This document shows positions 7,830 through 16,533 of a DNA stretch of 44,503 nucleotides, piece after piece. The stretch lies in the IMG/VR virus record IMGVR_UViG_3300046006_003927, positions 1-44,503 of that record; one strand, given 5' to 3'. Made by a program: the position numbers and the translations under genes. Below the pieces are notes generated by a model. It searched no databases, was not told the origin of the DNA, and was given only the letters and a program-made list of their open reading frames with translations. The DNA comes from a virus. Positions within the stretch are counted from its first letter, which is position 1. Each line of letters begins with the position of its first letter.

Positions 7830-9479
7830 ATGAGCAAGGATATTTACTGGTTAAACAAAGATTCTGTCACATTTCTTGAACGAGGATATCTTCCCAAAGG
7901 CCAAACCGCCGAGGAAAGAATTCACGAAATCGCAAAAGCGGCAGAAAAAATTCTAAAGAAAAAAGGATTTTCCGACAAGTTCGAGGCATATATGCATAAG
8001 GGATGGTATAGTTTATCATCTCCGATATGGGCAAATTTTGGAAATGGTCGCGGATTGTCTATTTCGTGTAACGGTTCATATGTGTCTGACACAATGACTT
8101 CTATTCTGGAAAAAACTGCCGAGGTTGGTATGCTCACAAAGTACGGTGCCGGTACCTCTGGATACTTTGGAGAACTGCGTGCAAGAGGCACTCCAATTAG
8201 CGTTGGAGGAACCAGTTCCGGTCCTGTTCATTTCATGGAAATGTTTGATAGCGTGACGAGAGTGGTTTCACAATCAAACGTTCGTCGCGGTTCATTTGCA
8301 GCATATATGCCGATTGACCACCCGGATATTATGGAATTCCTTGGTATTCGCGAAGAAGGTCATGCTATTCAAGATTTGAGCATTGGCGTTTGCGTAAGCA
8401 ATAAGTTCATGCGCAAGATGATTGATGGGGACAAGGATGCTCGGGGTGTTTGGGCCAAGGTTCTTAAGAAACGGTTCGAGTCTGGATATCCTTACATTTT
8501 CTTTAGTGACAACGTAAATGATAATGCTCCTCAAGTATACAAGGACAAGAAGATGAAGATATATGCTTCCAATCTTTGTTCCGAAATCTGCTTGAGTTCT
8601 TCACCAGATGAAACATTTGTTTGTAATCTATCGTCTATGAACCTGCTTCATTATGACGATTGGAAGACAACGGATGCAGTCGAAACACTGACATACTTCC
8701 TCGATGCTGTGATGGAAGATTATATTCATGCAACTGAAAATATTCCATTCCTCAAGGCCGCTCATAATTTTGCTAAAAATCAACGTGCTCTTGGTATTGG
8801 CGTATTGGGTTGGCATTCTTATCTACAAAGCAAGATGATTGCTTTTGAGAGTATGGAATCCAAAATGCTCAACACCCAAATACATCGCGTTATTCGAGAC
8901 AAGAGTATTGCTGCAAGTAAAGAAATGGCAAAGGAATATGGAGAACCGACATTGTTGAAGGGCTACGGATTGAGAAATGTCACTACGATGGCGATTGCTC
9001 CAACTACGAGCAGCTCATTTATATTGGGTCAAGTATCTCCTTCGGTCGAACCGCTTAACAGCAATTATTATACAAAAGATTTGGCTAAAGGCAAGTTCAC
9101 TTATCGTAATCCATATCTTGAAAATGTATTGGAAAAGCATAATAAGAACACTCAAGAAGTGTGGAAGACTATTTTGCATAAGGGAGGAAGCGTCCAACAT
9201 CTTGAGTTCTTGAGCGACCACGAAAAAGAAGTATTTAAGACTTTCGGTGAAATTTCACAAAAAGAAATTATAATTCAAGCGGCATCACGACAAAAGTATA
9301 TCGACCAAGGGCAAAGCATAAATTTGCAAATTCATCCAAAAACATCTGTGAAGGATGTAAATCAACTAATGATTTTTGCTTGGGAACAGGGCGTAAAGTG
9401 CCTTTATTATCAACGAGGAACCAATCCTGCCCAAGAATTGGGGAGAAGTATCTTAGACTGTAAGAGTTGTGAAGCTTAA
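7830..9479 (+). CDS. nrdA: ribonucleotide reductase, class I large subunit
   Basis: A 549-residue catalytic subunit reducing ribonucleoside diphosphates. Active-site residues are all visible: C80 (SISCNGS), the N-x-C-x-E motif with C250 and E252 (ASNLCSEI), C265 (VCNLSS) and the radical-transfer tyrosine pair Y526-Y527. A C-terminal shuttle pair C544/C547 ends the protein. No N-terminal ATP-cone is present, so the usual dATP overall-activity shutoff should be missing, as in other phage enzymes that favour sustained dNTP supply. A terminator follows immediately. Confidence 0.94.
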   Translation: MSKDIYWLNKDSVTFLERGYLPKGQTAEERIHEIAKAAEKILKKKGFSDKFEAYMHKGWYSLSSPIWANFGNGRGLSISCNGSYVSDTMTSILEKTAEVGMLTKYGAGTSGYFGELRARGTPISVGGTSSGPVHFMEMFDSVTRVVSQSNVRRGSFAAYMPIDHPDIMEFLGIREEGHAIQDLSIGVCVSNKFMRKMIDGDKDARGVWAKVLKKRFESGYPYIFFSDNVNDNAPQVYKDKKMKIYASNLCSEICLSSSPDETFVCNLSSMNLLHYDDWKTTDAVETLTYFLDAVMEDYIHATENIPFLKAAHNFAKNQRALGIGVLGWHSYLQSKMIAFESMESKMLNTQIHRVIRDKSIAASKEMAKEYGEPTLLKGYGLRNVTTMAIAPTTSSSFILGQVSPSVEPLNSNYYTKDLAKGKFTYRNPYLENVLEKHNKNTQEVWKTILHKGGSVQHLEFLSDHEKEVFKTFGEISQKEIIIQAASRQKYIDQGQSINLQIHPKTSVKDVNQLMIFAWEQGVKCLYYQRGTNPAQELGRSILDCKSCEA

Positions 9480-9500
9480 ATACTATAAAAACATCACAAA

Positions 9501-9524
9501 CCGCCGATAACTCGGCGGTTTTTT
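9501..9524 (+). terminator. rho-independent terminator after nrdA
   Basis: CCGCCGA, a TAAC loop and TCGGCGG form a perfect 7-bp stem followed by TTTTTT. It ends the nrdB-nrdA transcript 20 bases after the stop. Confidence 0.9.
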
Positions 9525-9615
9525 GTTTCTCATTATTTTAAGGAAACTCCCCGGTATTATATGATTTTTAATAGTATTTAGTATAAATTTATAAGCGAAA
9601 TTGAGAGTTAGGAAC

Positions 9616-9623
9616 TATTTATA
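9616..9623 (+). promoter_or_regulatory. TATTTATA box (putative late promoter)
   Basis: Octamer TATTTATA, 20 nt before the start at 9644. The same octamer precedes seven other putative late genes in this window (one copy reads TATTTATT). Confidence 0.5.
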
Positions 9624-9643
9624 TACTAAACGTATATACACTT

Positions 9644-10351
9644 ATGAATAGAGACGAATTAAAACAAGCCATCAAAAAGATTATATTACAAGAAATCACC
9701 AATAATCAGTTTGGTACTCCAAACCACGCCGACGATGTAGAAGGCGCGAAAGCGGTCGATAAGCTAATAGGCAAAGATGGTAAGACCATAAGTTCTCCGG
9801 GGACCGGTAAGGTTGTTGGCGATAAGAAGAATCATAATGTAGCATTTTCTCGTCAGAGCGATGATAACTACGACGTAGTGTCAATCACAAATGGGTCGGA
9901 TAGAAAAACCGCTAAAGGATTGACGTTGGACAATGCGGTCAAGTTTGCTAAAGACCACGCGGATACATCCGACACCTCATACGTTGAAAAAGCCCGCGCC
10001 AAGTCTATAAACTCCGGCAAAGAAATAAAACCGGAAAACCGCGATTCCAAGGTCGAAGACACGATGGAAGAGACTGATGAAGATACACAGAAAGATATTG
10101 CGGACGACAATGACAAGAAAGCGGAGGAGAAAGTTGATAAAGATTTGGCTCCGGTAAATTCAGATGTAGCTAGCCAGATGGGTGGAGCATTGGTGGATAA
10201 GATTGAAAAAATTATTGACCGAGTCCTTAAAGGAAAAGACAAAGTGGAGCCAAAGACGGCGTATTTAAAAACCGACTCTAAAATGGAAAGTCCTGACAAA
10301 TTAACTGTCAAAGACAAGGGAACCCCTGCATTTAAAGAAAAAAAGAAATAA
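9644..10351 (+). CDS. putative internal head protein with capsid-targeting-like N-terminus
   Basis: A 235-residue, very hydrophilic Lys/Asp/Glu-rich protein with no membrane segment or enzyme motif. The first residues (MNRDELKQAIKKIILQE) form an amphipathic peptide ending in L-Q-E. That resembles T4 capsid-targeting sequences, which the prohead protease cuts after (L/I)-x-E. Three other proteins here begin with the related MKKSEL(K/A)xxI. A TATTTATA box lies 20 nt upstream, and the next gene starts 3 bases after the stop. Packaging into the head is an inference from these features. Confidence 0.65.
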   Translation: MNRDELKQAIKKIILQEITNNQFGTPNHADDVEGAKAVDKLIGKDGKTISSPGTGKVVGDKKNHNVAFSRQSDDNYDVVSITNGSDRKTAKGLTLDNAVKFAKDHADTSDTSYVEKARAKSINSGKEIKPENRDSKVEDTMEETDEDTQKDIADDNDKKAEEKVDKDLAPVNSDVASQMGGALVDKIEKIIDRVLKGKDKVEPKTAYLKTDSKMESPDKLTVKDKGTPAFKEKKK

Positions 10352-10354
10352 CAT

Positions 10355-10849
10355 ATGAAAAAATCTGAACTAGCGGAGTTGATTGCCGAAGTTATCTCAG
10401 AAATTAAATTGGACGAAAAAAACAGGTGTTGGACTGGTTATAAACCCACACCCGGCGTAGCGCCATATGAAAAAGGTAGTTGTGAAAAAGTTGAGGAGAA
10501 CGATAATACCGAATCGGAAGATTTACGCGGCAGAGTAAAAGAAGTTGTCAAGGGAATGGTAAGAGAAATATTTCAAGGCGAACTTGATGAGGGTGGCACT
10601 GCTGACAAAAAAGGACACAAAAGTAAAAAAGGTGGACTTACTCAAAAAGGAAGAGATTCGTATAACAAAAAAACTGGAAGCAATCTTAAAGCTCCCGTCA
10701 CAAAATCACATCCAAAGGGCAAAGATAAATCACGTAAGGCATCATTCTGTGCAAGAATGTCTGGGGTAGAGGGTCCAATGAAAAAACCAAACGGCGAACC
10801 AACCCGCAAGGCTTTGGCCCTGCGCAGATGGAAATGCCAAGAAGAATAA
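10355..10849 (+). CDS. DUF6321-like protein with capsid-targeting-like N-terminus
   Basis: A 164-residue basic protein. It opens with MKKSELAELIAEVISE, which has two I-x-E sites of the prohead-protease type. A cysteine motif RCWTGYKPTPG...KGSC follows (residues about 24-44), common in large-phage virion proteins. The C-terminal module runs from GLTQKGRDSYNKKTGSNLK through SFCARMSGVEGPM to TRKALALRRWKC and matches the DUF6321 pattern. Probable DNA-associated or internal virion protein; the family has no established biochemical function that I know. A terminator follows. Confidence 0.75.
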   Translation: MKKSELAELIAEVISEIKLDEKNRCWTGYKPTPGVAPYEKGSCEKVEENDNTESEDLRGRVKEVVKGMVREIFQGELDEGGTADKKGHKSKKGGLTQKGRDSYNKKTGSNLKAPVTKSHPKGKDKSRKASFCARMSGVEGPMKKPNGEPTRKALALRRWKCQEE

Positions 10850-10876
10850 TAATCTTAATCCTATCACTCAATCAAA

Positions 10877-10905
10877 AAACCCACCAAATCAGGTGGGTTT
10901 TTATT
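10877..10905 (+). terminator. rho-independent terminator
   Basis: AAACCCACC pairs with GGTGGGTTT across an AAATCA loop, followed by a T-rich run. It closes the 9644-10849 unit before the rIIA promoter. Confidence 0.88.
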
Positions 10906-10933
10906 TTTAGTACTAAAAAATGATAAAAACTGC

Positions 10934-10961
10934 TTGACTTTCTATATCCGCCGTGTAGGAT
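10934..10961 (+). promoter_or_regulatory. sigma70-like promoter for rIIA
   Basis: TTGACT at 10934-10939, a 16-bp spacer, and TAGGAT at 10956-10961; rIIA starts 22 nt later. Confidence 0.6.
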
Positions 10962-10983
10962 GTGCGACGTAATAACTTAACAC

Positions 10984-13173
10984 ATGATTATCGCCCAAAC
11001 ACAATCGTCTCCTGTTCTGACCAGTGCAACCGCCACACCGTCCCGCTTCAAGATTAAAGCGAGTGCGAAGGCATTCAAAATCCTCTCTGGATTTTATTCC
11101 GAGCCGGTGCTTGCTATTCCCCGTGAGTTGGGCGCAAACGCGTGGGATAGCCACGTTAAGGCCAAAAACACGGCAACCCCGTTTCAAGTCCATGCTCCAA
11201 ATACTCTTGAGCCGTGGTTCTCTGTTCGCGATTTTGGTACCGGACTTAGTCCCGAACACATCGAGACTATTTATACCACGTATTTTGAGTCCACCAAAAC
11301 TGCGGACAACGACTCCGATGGATGTATGGGACTTGGCAGCAAGACTCCGTTCAATTACACCGACAATTTTAACGTAACTTCTTGGGTCGACGGGGTCAAG
11401 CATGTCTATAACTGCTACATTGACGAGACTGGTAGTCCGAATATCCTGCACATCATCACCGAACAATCTTCCGAGCCCAATGGGCTGGAAGTTAAGTTTG
11501 GTGTTAAGATTGCCGAAATTTCGATGTGGATTGACAAAATTACCCGAGCTTACGAACCGTTTCGCCACCGTCCAAAAATTGTCGGCGCAAATATCGAATT
11601 TGCTCCGCGAGTTTATCTTTATGAAGGCAAGAATTGGGGGTATCGCAATACACAAGGTTATTATACTAATCGCTCGTGTAATGCATTCATGGGAAATTAT
11701 TGCTATCCGGTTTCTCATCAAGCGATGCGGTCTGCCATCTATGCTGCGTCTGCCAAGGGCTACATTCCCGGCGTAGAAAACGCATTTAGTTACGGCGGGT
11801 TCGATTTCTTTTTTGACATCGGTGATATTGAAGTCGCACCAAATAAGGAACAACTTCAATATGAGGATGGTAATAGCACGGCAGAAAAGTTGCTGGAAGC
11901 AGCAACACGTGCCATCGAAGAGTTGAAGGCGCAAGTTAAACAATCCGTGGAAGTTCCGACCAGTCGATGGAATGCAATGGAATTGCACAATAAATATAAT
12001 GGGTACAACAACAAGTATACAAACATCAAGAATTTTATTGGCGACATTTCAATCTCTTACAATGGCGTTACGATTGATTCACCCAACGATAATGTATCGC
12101 GGGTGCATAGCGCACTCGGCCTACTGACTGCGTCAAGTGTCCTTGCGCCTTTTCAACTTCACCTGTTGGAGAGAATCAATGGAAAATTCAAGCGGACTGG
12201 TACCTACTGTCCACACGCTGATGGGAAGGAGATTGTGATTTTTTATACGAATTCTGATTCCATTAAAAAGGCGCGAGTTCGCCACTATCTCAACACCAAG
12301 TATCCGACGGGTGCGATTCCACTCTGCTACACAGTTACTGATTTGTCTAACAATGCTGCTACATTTTTTGCACACCAGAAATATTTCGGTTGGAATGATG
12401 CATCCATAGTCAACATCGAAACTCTTCCAAAGCCACCCGCCACCCCTCGCCAAGCTCGTACGGCGACTACTGATGAAATCTTTTATTATTCCTTGGCCGA
12501 ATTCATCAAACCGATTAAGAATCGTACTCCGCATGCATACAGGGCATCTCGCGCCGAAGCGATTGATTCGAAAAATACTTATTATTACGTCGATTTTTTG
12601 TACTCTGACGCTATGTGGAATGGTAAAAATATTAGTGATGTTATGACACCACTTCTTTCTGCGTTCGTGGATAATAAATTGAATGGCAAGGAAATCGCGG
12701 TTTTTGGCATCAATCGAAAGAATCTTCATCTGATGAAGGTTGGTACGTGGATTAATGTTGCCGACGAAGTTGCTAAGGTCTTGAAAAATGATAAGGCAAA
12801 ATACGAAGACGAATATTATCGCGCAACGAACACAAGCGATGCCCATAATTATTCTAGTTTGTATAACAAACTTATTCGGAGTAAGTCCGAACTCGCAAAT
12901 ATCGCTCGCGTTTCCACCCGGAAAATGTTAGAGGATTTTATGAGAGCATATTTGGATTCAACAAAGCTGAATCTAGTTTCGCACGAAACTATCATGTTTT
13001 ATAAAATATTTGGGGTCGAGTCCAAGTCTCACGCAAAATGTGGATTTGATTACGTAAAGTTTCAGGCCGACATTGAACAAAAATACATGGGCGTTTTTGA
13101 CATTGTTTCCGACTATTCCAATGTCACACATGGGATTGTGAAAATCATCAACTTTATCGACAAAAATTCCTAA
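10984..13173 (+). CDS. rIIA: rIIA-like GHKL ATPase protein
   Basis: A 729-residue homologue of T4 rIIA, the membrane-associated protein that lets T-even phages grow on lambda (Rex) lysogens. The GHKL ATP-binding motifs are clear: N-box PRELGANAWDSH, G1 VRDFGTGLS, then ESTKTADNDSDG and G2 GCMGLGSKTPFNYTD. These align with the T4 protein along the N-terminal half. The C-terminal half is divergent and longer regions are unrecognised. It is paired with rIIB as in T4, with its own promoter. Role: exclusion or lysis control by homology; the mechanism is not settled for the family. Confidence 0.9.
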   Translation: MIIAQTQSSPVLTSATATPSRFKIKASAKAFKILSGFYSEPVLAIPRELGANAWDSHVKAKNTATPFQVHAPNTLEPWFSVRDFGTGLSPEHIETIYTTYFESTKTADNDSDGCMGLGSKTPFNYTDNFNVTSWVDGVKHVYNCYIDETGSPNILHIITEQSSEPNGLEVKFGVKIAEISMWIDKITRAYEPFRHRPKIVGANIEFAPRVYLYEGKNWGYRNTQGYYTNRSCNAFMGNYCYPVSHQAMRSAIYAASAKGYIPGVENAFSYGGFDFFFDIGDIEVAPNKEQLQYEDGNSTAEKLLEAATRAIEELKAQVKQSVEVPTSRWNAMELHNKYNGYNNKYTNIKNFIGDISISYNGVTIDSPNDNVSRVHSALGLLTASSVLAPFQLHLLERINGKFKRTGTYCPHADGKEIVIFYTNSDSIKKARVRHYLNTKYPTGAIPLCYTVTDLSNNAATFFAHQKYFGWNDASIVNIETLPKPPATPRQARTATTDEIFYYSLAEFIKPIKNRTPHAYRASRAEAIDSKNTYYYVDFLYSDAMWNGKNISDVMTPLLSAFVDNKLNGKEIAVFGINRKNLHLMKVGTWINVADEVAKVLKNDKAKYEDEYYRATNTSDAHNYSSLYNKLIRSKSELANIARVSTRKMLEDFMRAYLDSTKLNLVSHETIMFYKIFGVESKSHAKCGFDYVKFQADIEQKYMGVFDIVSDYSNVTHGIVKIINFIDKNS

Positions 13174-13180
13174 AATAAGA

Positions 13181-13209
13181 TTGACAAATAACAAAGCGAC
13201 ACATAATAT
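13181..13209 (+). promoter_or_regulatory. consensus sigma70-like promoter for rIIB
   Basis: TTGACA at 13181-13186, a 17-bp spacer, and TAATAT at 13204-13209: the best consensus match in the window. The rIIB start is 28 nt downstream, behind an A-rich leader. Confidence 0.75.
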
Positions 13210-13237
13210 ATTCAACGTTAAGCAATAAAAACTAAAA

Positions 13238-14284
13238 ATGAGCAACACTAAAACTAATATCCCGTACGTCATCAAGACGAATGGTTCCGTAACACTCTAT
13301 CTTAAGAGCGAGTGTCTTACTGTGGCAACAGACCACCCTAATTATAGCAAGATTATCGCCGCAATCAAGGCGGGGGAGTTCGACGAGATCGAGAATCTGG
13401 TGAATGTTGCAAAGGCAGTCACCCAGTATTCTGGCAATCGCATTGCCGTCATCAACGGACAAATTTTTGTGAATGGATTTGTTGTACATAATACTCTCAC
13501 CGACCGCATTTTGAAGATGATGACGGAAGGATTTAAGTTCGACCATATGATGAAGTTTCTCGAAAACTTGATGGAAAACCCATCGGCGCGTTCGGTTAAC
13601 GAAACTTATTGGTTTTTGGAGAACTATGGATTGCCAATCACCGAGGACGGCTGTTTTCTCGCGTACAAGGCCGTGAAAAATAACTATACCGATATCTACA
13701 GCGGTAAGTTTGACAATTCTATCGGCAAGGTCGTTGCAATGCCACGAAATATGGTTGATGATAATTATGGCGTCGATTGTTCTCAAGGACTGCACGTCGG
13801 GGCGCTGGATTATGTGGTCGGATATGGTCACTTTACCAAGGGTGAAGTGCGTGCCGCCGATGGCAATCGACTTCTGATTGTCAAGGTTAATCCTAAGAAT
13901 GTTGTTTCTGTGCCGAAGTACGAAGGGCACACGAAGATGCGGGTATGCGAATACACCGTTGTTTCTCAAATTACCGACATTGTGAAGGAATTGGACAAGG
14001 TGGTTTACACCGCCGACGCCGTCGAGATTTCTCCCGATTACGATAATTCTGATTGTGGATGCTCGGACAACTGCGGACTTGACAATGCAGACGATTACAC
14101 CGACGATTACACCGACGAGACCGAGGGCGATGACTCCAACAGTGAATATAGTATTGGTTACAAGTTGGGGTCCGACGACATTCTGTCTGGAAAAGAATAC
14201 CAGTTTTCACTTGACGGAAATGAAACGGACGAATTCCACGACGGATATTCCGACGGATATTGCGATAACGAAGTCACCCAGTAA
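13238..14284 (+). CDS. rIIB: rIIB-like protein with acidic C-terminal extension
   Basis: A 348-residue protein whose central 200 residues track T4 rIIB: FLENLMENPSARSV, ITEDGCFLAYKAVKNNYTD, GKVVAMPR and CSQGLHVG, with KMRVCEYTVV near the end of the conserved part. The N-terminal helix-turn-helix of T4 rIIB is missing. Instead there is an Asp/Glu-rich tail (from about residue 260) containing two short GY repeats (HDGYSDGY). It is expected to act with rIIA in protection against abortive exclusion. It is separately promoted. Confidence 0.92.
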   Translation: MSNTKTNIPYVIKTNGSVTLYLKSECLTVATDHPNYSKIIAAIKAGEFDEIENLVNVAKAVTQYSGNRIAVINGQIFVNGFVVHNTLTDRILKMMTEGFKFDHMMKFLENLMENPSARSVNETYWFLENYGLPITEDGCFLAYKAVKNNYTDIYSGKFDNSIGKVVAMPRNMVDDNYGVDCSQGLHVGALDYVVGYGHFTKGEVRAADGNRLLIVKVNPKNVVSVPKYEGHTKMRVCEYTVVSQITDIVKELDKVVYTADAVEISPDYDNSDCGCSDNCGLDNADDYTDDYTDETEGDDSNSEYSIGYKLGSDDILSGKEYQFSLDGNETDEFHDGYSDGYCDNEVTQ

Positions 14285-14315
14285 GCAATTATAAACAATC
14301 ATAAACAATAAAATT

Positions 14316-14720
14316 ATGCCAAATACAACAAATAAAACTAAGAAAACTCCCATTAACATCGAATGGCCCGAAGGACATTTCACCATTGATGAAATGTGGC
14401 AAAAAGTCGGAGGAGTTGCGGTAATCCCAGCAATTACTCTCCGGTTCCGGCTCAAGAAGGCCGAGGCCGATAACAAGTTGGTGGCCATCGGCAAGATTAA
14501 GCCGGTCATTGGCCGTCCAAAGCTGGTGTACACCAAGGCGAACCCGTCCAAGGCAGTTCTCGATGCGGCAAAGGCCGCAGGAGTCCTCGAACTGGTCGAT
14601 AAGAAGTCCACCGTCTCGGTGGGGGATGTCACATCCGACAAGAAGAAGGCGGTGGTGCCAGCAACTGCAACGGTCGCCGCCACAGCATCGACAGTGTCCG
14701 AACATACGCCAACTGTTTAA
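14316..14720 (+). CDS. small basic protein, possible winged-helix DNA-binding
   Basis: A 134-residue protein. Residues 15-75 look like a winged helix: FTIDEMWQKV as first helix, a second helix over ITLRFRLKKAEADNKLVAIG, and a wing GRPKLVYTK of the type seen in small transcription-like regulators. The C-terminal 40 residues are an Ala/Val/Thr-rich low-complexity tail. DNA binding is an inference from shape only. It lies downstream of rIIB and is closed by a strong terminator. Confidence 0.6.
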   Translation: MPNTTNKTKKTPINIEWPEGHFTIDEMWQKVGGVAVIPAITLRFRLKKAEADNKLVAIGKIKPVIGRPKLVYTKANPSKAVLDAAKAAGVLELVDKKSTVSVGDVTSDKKKAVVPATATVAATASTVSEHTPTV

Positions 14721-14740
14721 AAATAACGTTATTACAACCG

Positions 14741-14773
14741 AAAACCGCCGACAAGAAATTTGTCGGCGGTTTT
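14741..14773 (+). terminator. long-stem terminator
   Basis: AAAACCGCCGACAA pairs with TTGTCGGCGGTTTT (14 bp, 5-nt loop). The A/U arms make it work from both directions, and a TATTTATA box follows 1 nt later. Confidence 0.9.
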
Positions 14774-14774
14774 C

Positions 14775-14782
14775 TATTTATA
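14775..14782 (+). promoter_or_regulatory. TATTTATA box (putative late promoter)
   Basis: TATTTATA only 3 nt before the start codon at 14786, directly after a terminator. Any transcript using it as a -10 element would be essentially leaderless. Confidence 0.5.
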
Positions 14783-14785
14783 CGC

Positions 14786-15418
14786 ATGGACAAAATACCA
14801 GTGCAGTACAAGAAGATACCATTGAACGAGGATTTATTTTACAAATTCAATATGGGAAAAGGTCATTATGTATTATATGACTCTGGAATGGGAGACCCTG
14901 TATCTTATGGACAAATAAATAAAGTAGATGCGCCACTCGTTGCAGAGGCCGAAAAAATTAAAGTTGGAAAGCGCCGTGCGTTTTATGTTTTGGATTATGT
15001 CATGAACAACAACGATGGATGGAAACTTGACCCAGCAAAACCAAATGAAATGCAAAAAAATCCACCACCCAATTTCATGATGGGAAAAGGCAATTTTAAA
15101 ATACCAAAATTGAAAAACGATTGGAGTCTCAATGAAAAACAATTTTATTGGTTTGATATGAAAGACCGACAAGTATTATATGACTCAGATATGGGAACCC
15201 CTGTGTCGTATGGAAGCAATGAACTTGTTAAAGGTTCGATTAAAGGCATAGCAAAGGCAGTTCGAGAAGGCAAACATAGCAAATGTATAATCTGGTATTT
15301 TAAACGGGAAATGAACGGACAGTGGAAAAAACATATTATGCCTATAACTTTGTCGTGGACACTGGATGATACAGAAAAACGAAATATAGTTAATGAAAAA
15401 AAGAATAGTCAAGTGTAA
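14786..15418 (+). CDS. hypothetical protein with two internal repeats
   Basis: A 210-residue protein built from two copies of an about 80-residue unit. The first has FYKFNMGKGHYVLYDSGMG followed by DPVSYG. The second has FYWFDMKDRQVLYDSDMG followed by TPVSYG. Each repeat then has a short helix with VGKRRAFYVLDYV or EGKHSKCIIWYF. I do not recognise the family. The repeat and the aromatic-rich strands suggest a tandem beta-rich binding domain. It is preceded by a TATTTATA box, so late expression is likely. Confidence 0.7.
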   Translation: MDKIPVQYKKIPLNEDLFYKFNMGKGHYVLYDSGMGDPVSYGQINKVDAPLVAEAEKIKVGKRRAFYVLDYVMNNNDGWKLDPAKPNEMQKNPPPNFMMGKGNFKIPKLKNDWSLNEKQFYWFDMKDRQVLYDSDMGTPVSYGSNELVKGSIKGIAKAVREGKHSKCIIWYFKREMNGQWKKHIMPITLSWTLDDTEKRNIVNEKKNSQV

Positions 15419-15425
15419 GATTTAG

Positions 15426-15453
15426 TTGACTAACGCAAATAAACAAGTAATAT
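15426..15453 (+). promoter_or_regulatory. sigma70-like promoter
   Basis: TTGACT at 15426-15431, a 16-bp spacer, TAATAT at 15448-15453. The -10 end is so close to the next ATGs that the message would be leaderless or start at the internal ATG at 15482. Confidence 0.65.
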
Positions 15454-15454
15454 A

Positions 15455-15664
15455 ATGTATATGATTATTGATATATTGTCTATGGTGAAGAGTTGGGACA
15501 TGGGATACCAATTCTTTTTTGTTATTATAATAGCAACATTGGCTACATTTATAGGATTGGCTATCACGGGCGTTGTGGGAGATTTTTTAAACTGTACAAT
15601 ACCGACATTGGCCCACGGTCGTCCCGTAGAAACCGAAGATTCTTCGGGTGAATCTGGCAAATAA
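15455..15664 (+). CDS. small single-pass membrane protein
   Basis: At most 69 residues. One hydrophobic segment of about 25 residues (FFFVIIIATLATFIGLAI) is followed by a hydrophilic, acidic C-terminus. The first ATG overlaps the expected transcription start, so ATG 15461 (leaderless) or 15482 (MVKSW) may be the real start. Function unknown; small inner-membrane proteins of this kind are common early phage products. Confidence 0.55.
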   Translation: MYMIIDILSMVKSWDMGYQFFFVIIIATLATFIGLAITGVVGDFLNCTIPTLAHGRPVETEDSSGESGK

Positions 15665-15704
15665 TTGCCGATTAAGTAAGGCAGTTCACTAATTATAGTG
15701 GTCT

Positions 15705-16517
15705 ATGAGCATAATCCTACCATTTAATACAAATTTCGCCGGTAATCCGGACGGGCTAATTGATGGTCAAAAGGGAACTCTATTCTACAAGAATGGTAAT
15801 TTTTATAAGATAAATTATTCTGGAAGTGCGCATGATAATTGGCATACGGTTGAATTTCAAGCATACAAAACCCCGACATATTTGCGAACAGAAGCGGATG
15901 AAAAATTAGTAGAATACGACCAGTCAACATATCTATACATTAAAAATAGCAATCTTGGAATACTCACCGGCTGGGAATTATTGAGCAACAAGGCGGCGTT
16001 CATTCCAAAGGAAACTCCTACTCCAACCACAACGCCGACGCCAACGGTTACTCCGACAGTTACTCCGACGGTCACAACTACAACGACGGTCACTCCGACG
16101 ACTACTACCACACCAACGGTAACCCCGACGACTACTCCGACAACTACTCCCACGGTTACTCCGACAATCACGGTTACTCCGACAATCACGGTTACTCCGA
16201 CGGTAACTCACACGCCAAGAGCGTCCGCCACACCATTTCCAACGCTCACGGCAACTAGAACTCCGACGCCGACGCCAACGGTCACTCCGACAGTTACTCC
16301 GACGGTCACTCCGACTGTATCGTATTCTCCCACACCCACCCCGACATTAACCCCGACCCCGACCGTCACGCCCACAATTACTAATACTCCCACGGTCACG
16401 CCCACACACACCGTGACGAGAACACCAACTCACACACCAACTCCAACTCCCACAGTAACGCCGACATATGGTGGACTGATGGGATATGCACCGGGCGGCT
16501 ATATGATTTTTCCATAA
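15705..16517 (+). CDS. protein with long Thr-Pro repeat region
   Basis: 270 residues. The first 105 form a compact domain ([20 protein letters not shown] and [13 protein letters not shown]) that looks like a short virion or fibre head domain. About 145 residues of TPTVTPT-type repeats follow, ending in a Gly/Tyr/Pro tip ([14 protein letters not shown]). Such Thr-Pro stalks form rigid, protease-resistant spacers and are often glycosylated. The neighbouring glycosyltransferase cassette makes that attractive but unproven. Probable surface-exposed structural or adhesin-like protein. Confidence 0.65.
   Translation: MSIILPFNTNFAGNPDGLIDGQKGTLFYKNGNFYKINYSGSAHDNWHTVEFQAYKTPTYLRTEADEKLVEYDQSTYLYIKNSNLGILTGWELLSNKAAFIPKETPTPTTTPTPTVTPTVTPTVTTTTTVTPTTTTTPTVTPTTTPTTTPTVTPTITVTPTITVTPTVTHTPRASATPFPTLTATRTPTPTPTVTPTVTPTVTPTVSYSPTPTPTLTPTPTVTPTITNTPTVTPTHTVTRTPTHTPTPTPTVTPTYGGLMGYAPGGYMIFP
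16012..16470 (+). repeat. degenerate ACNCC(G/A)AC-type coding repeat
   Basis: Tandem near-repeats of 6-12 bp (ACTCCGACGGTCAC and variants) encoding the Thr-Pro-Val stalk of the gene at 15705. Codon choice varies between copies, so it is maintained at protein level rather than being a recent DNA expansion. Confidence 0.8.
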
Positions 16518-16533
16518 ATTTTTACTAAATGTT

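Noticed and set aside
10942-11988. 348-codon open frame on the minus strand opposite rIIA
   Set aside because: It lies wholly antisense to the well-supported rIIA, has no recognisable motif and no promoter, and is an effect of codon bias in the real gene.
12133-12846. Long minus-strand frame inside rIIA, and similar ones at 13232-13969 and 24934-25563
   Set aside because: All are antisense to rIIA, rIIB, the polymerase end or the clamp, with compositions typical of shadow frames.
16012-16470. Repeat block considered as a CRISPR array
   Set aside because: Repeats are degenerate, contiguous, without spacers, and lie in frame within a Thr-Pro coding sequence.
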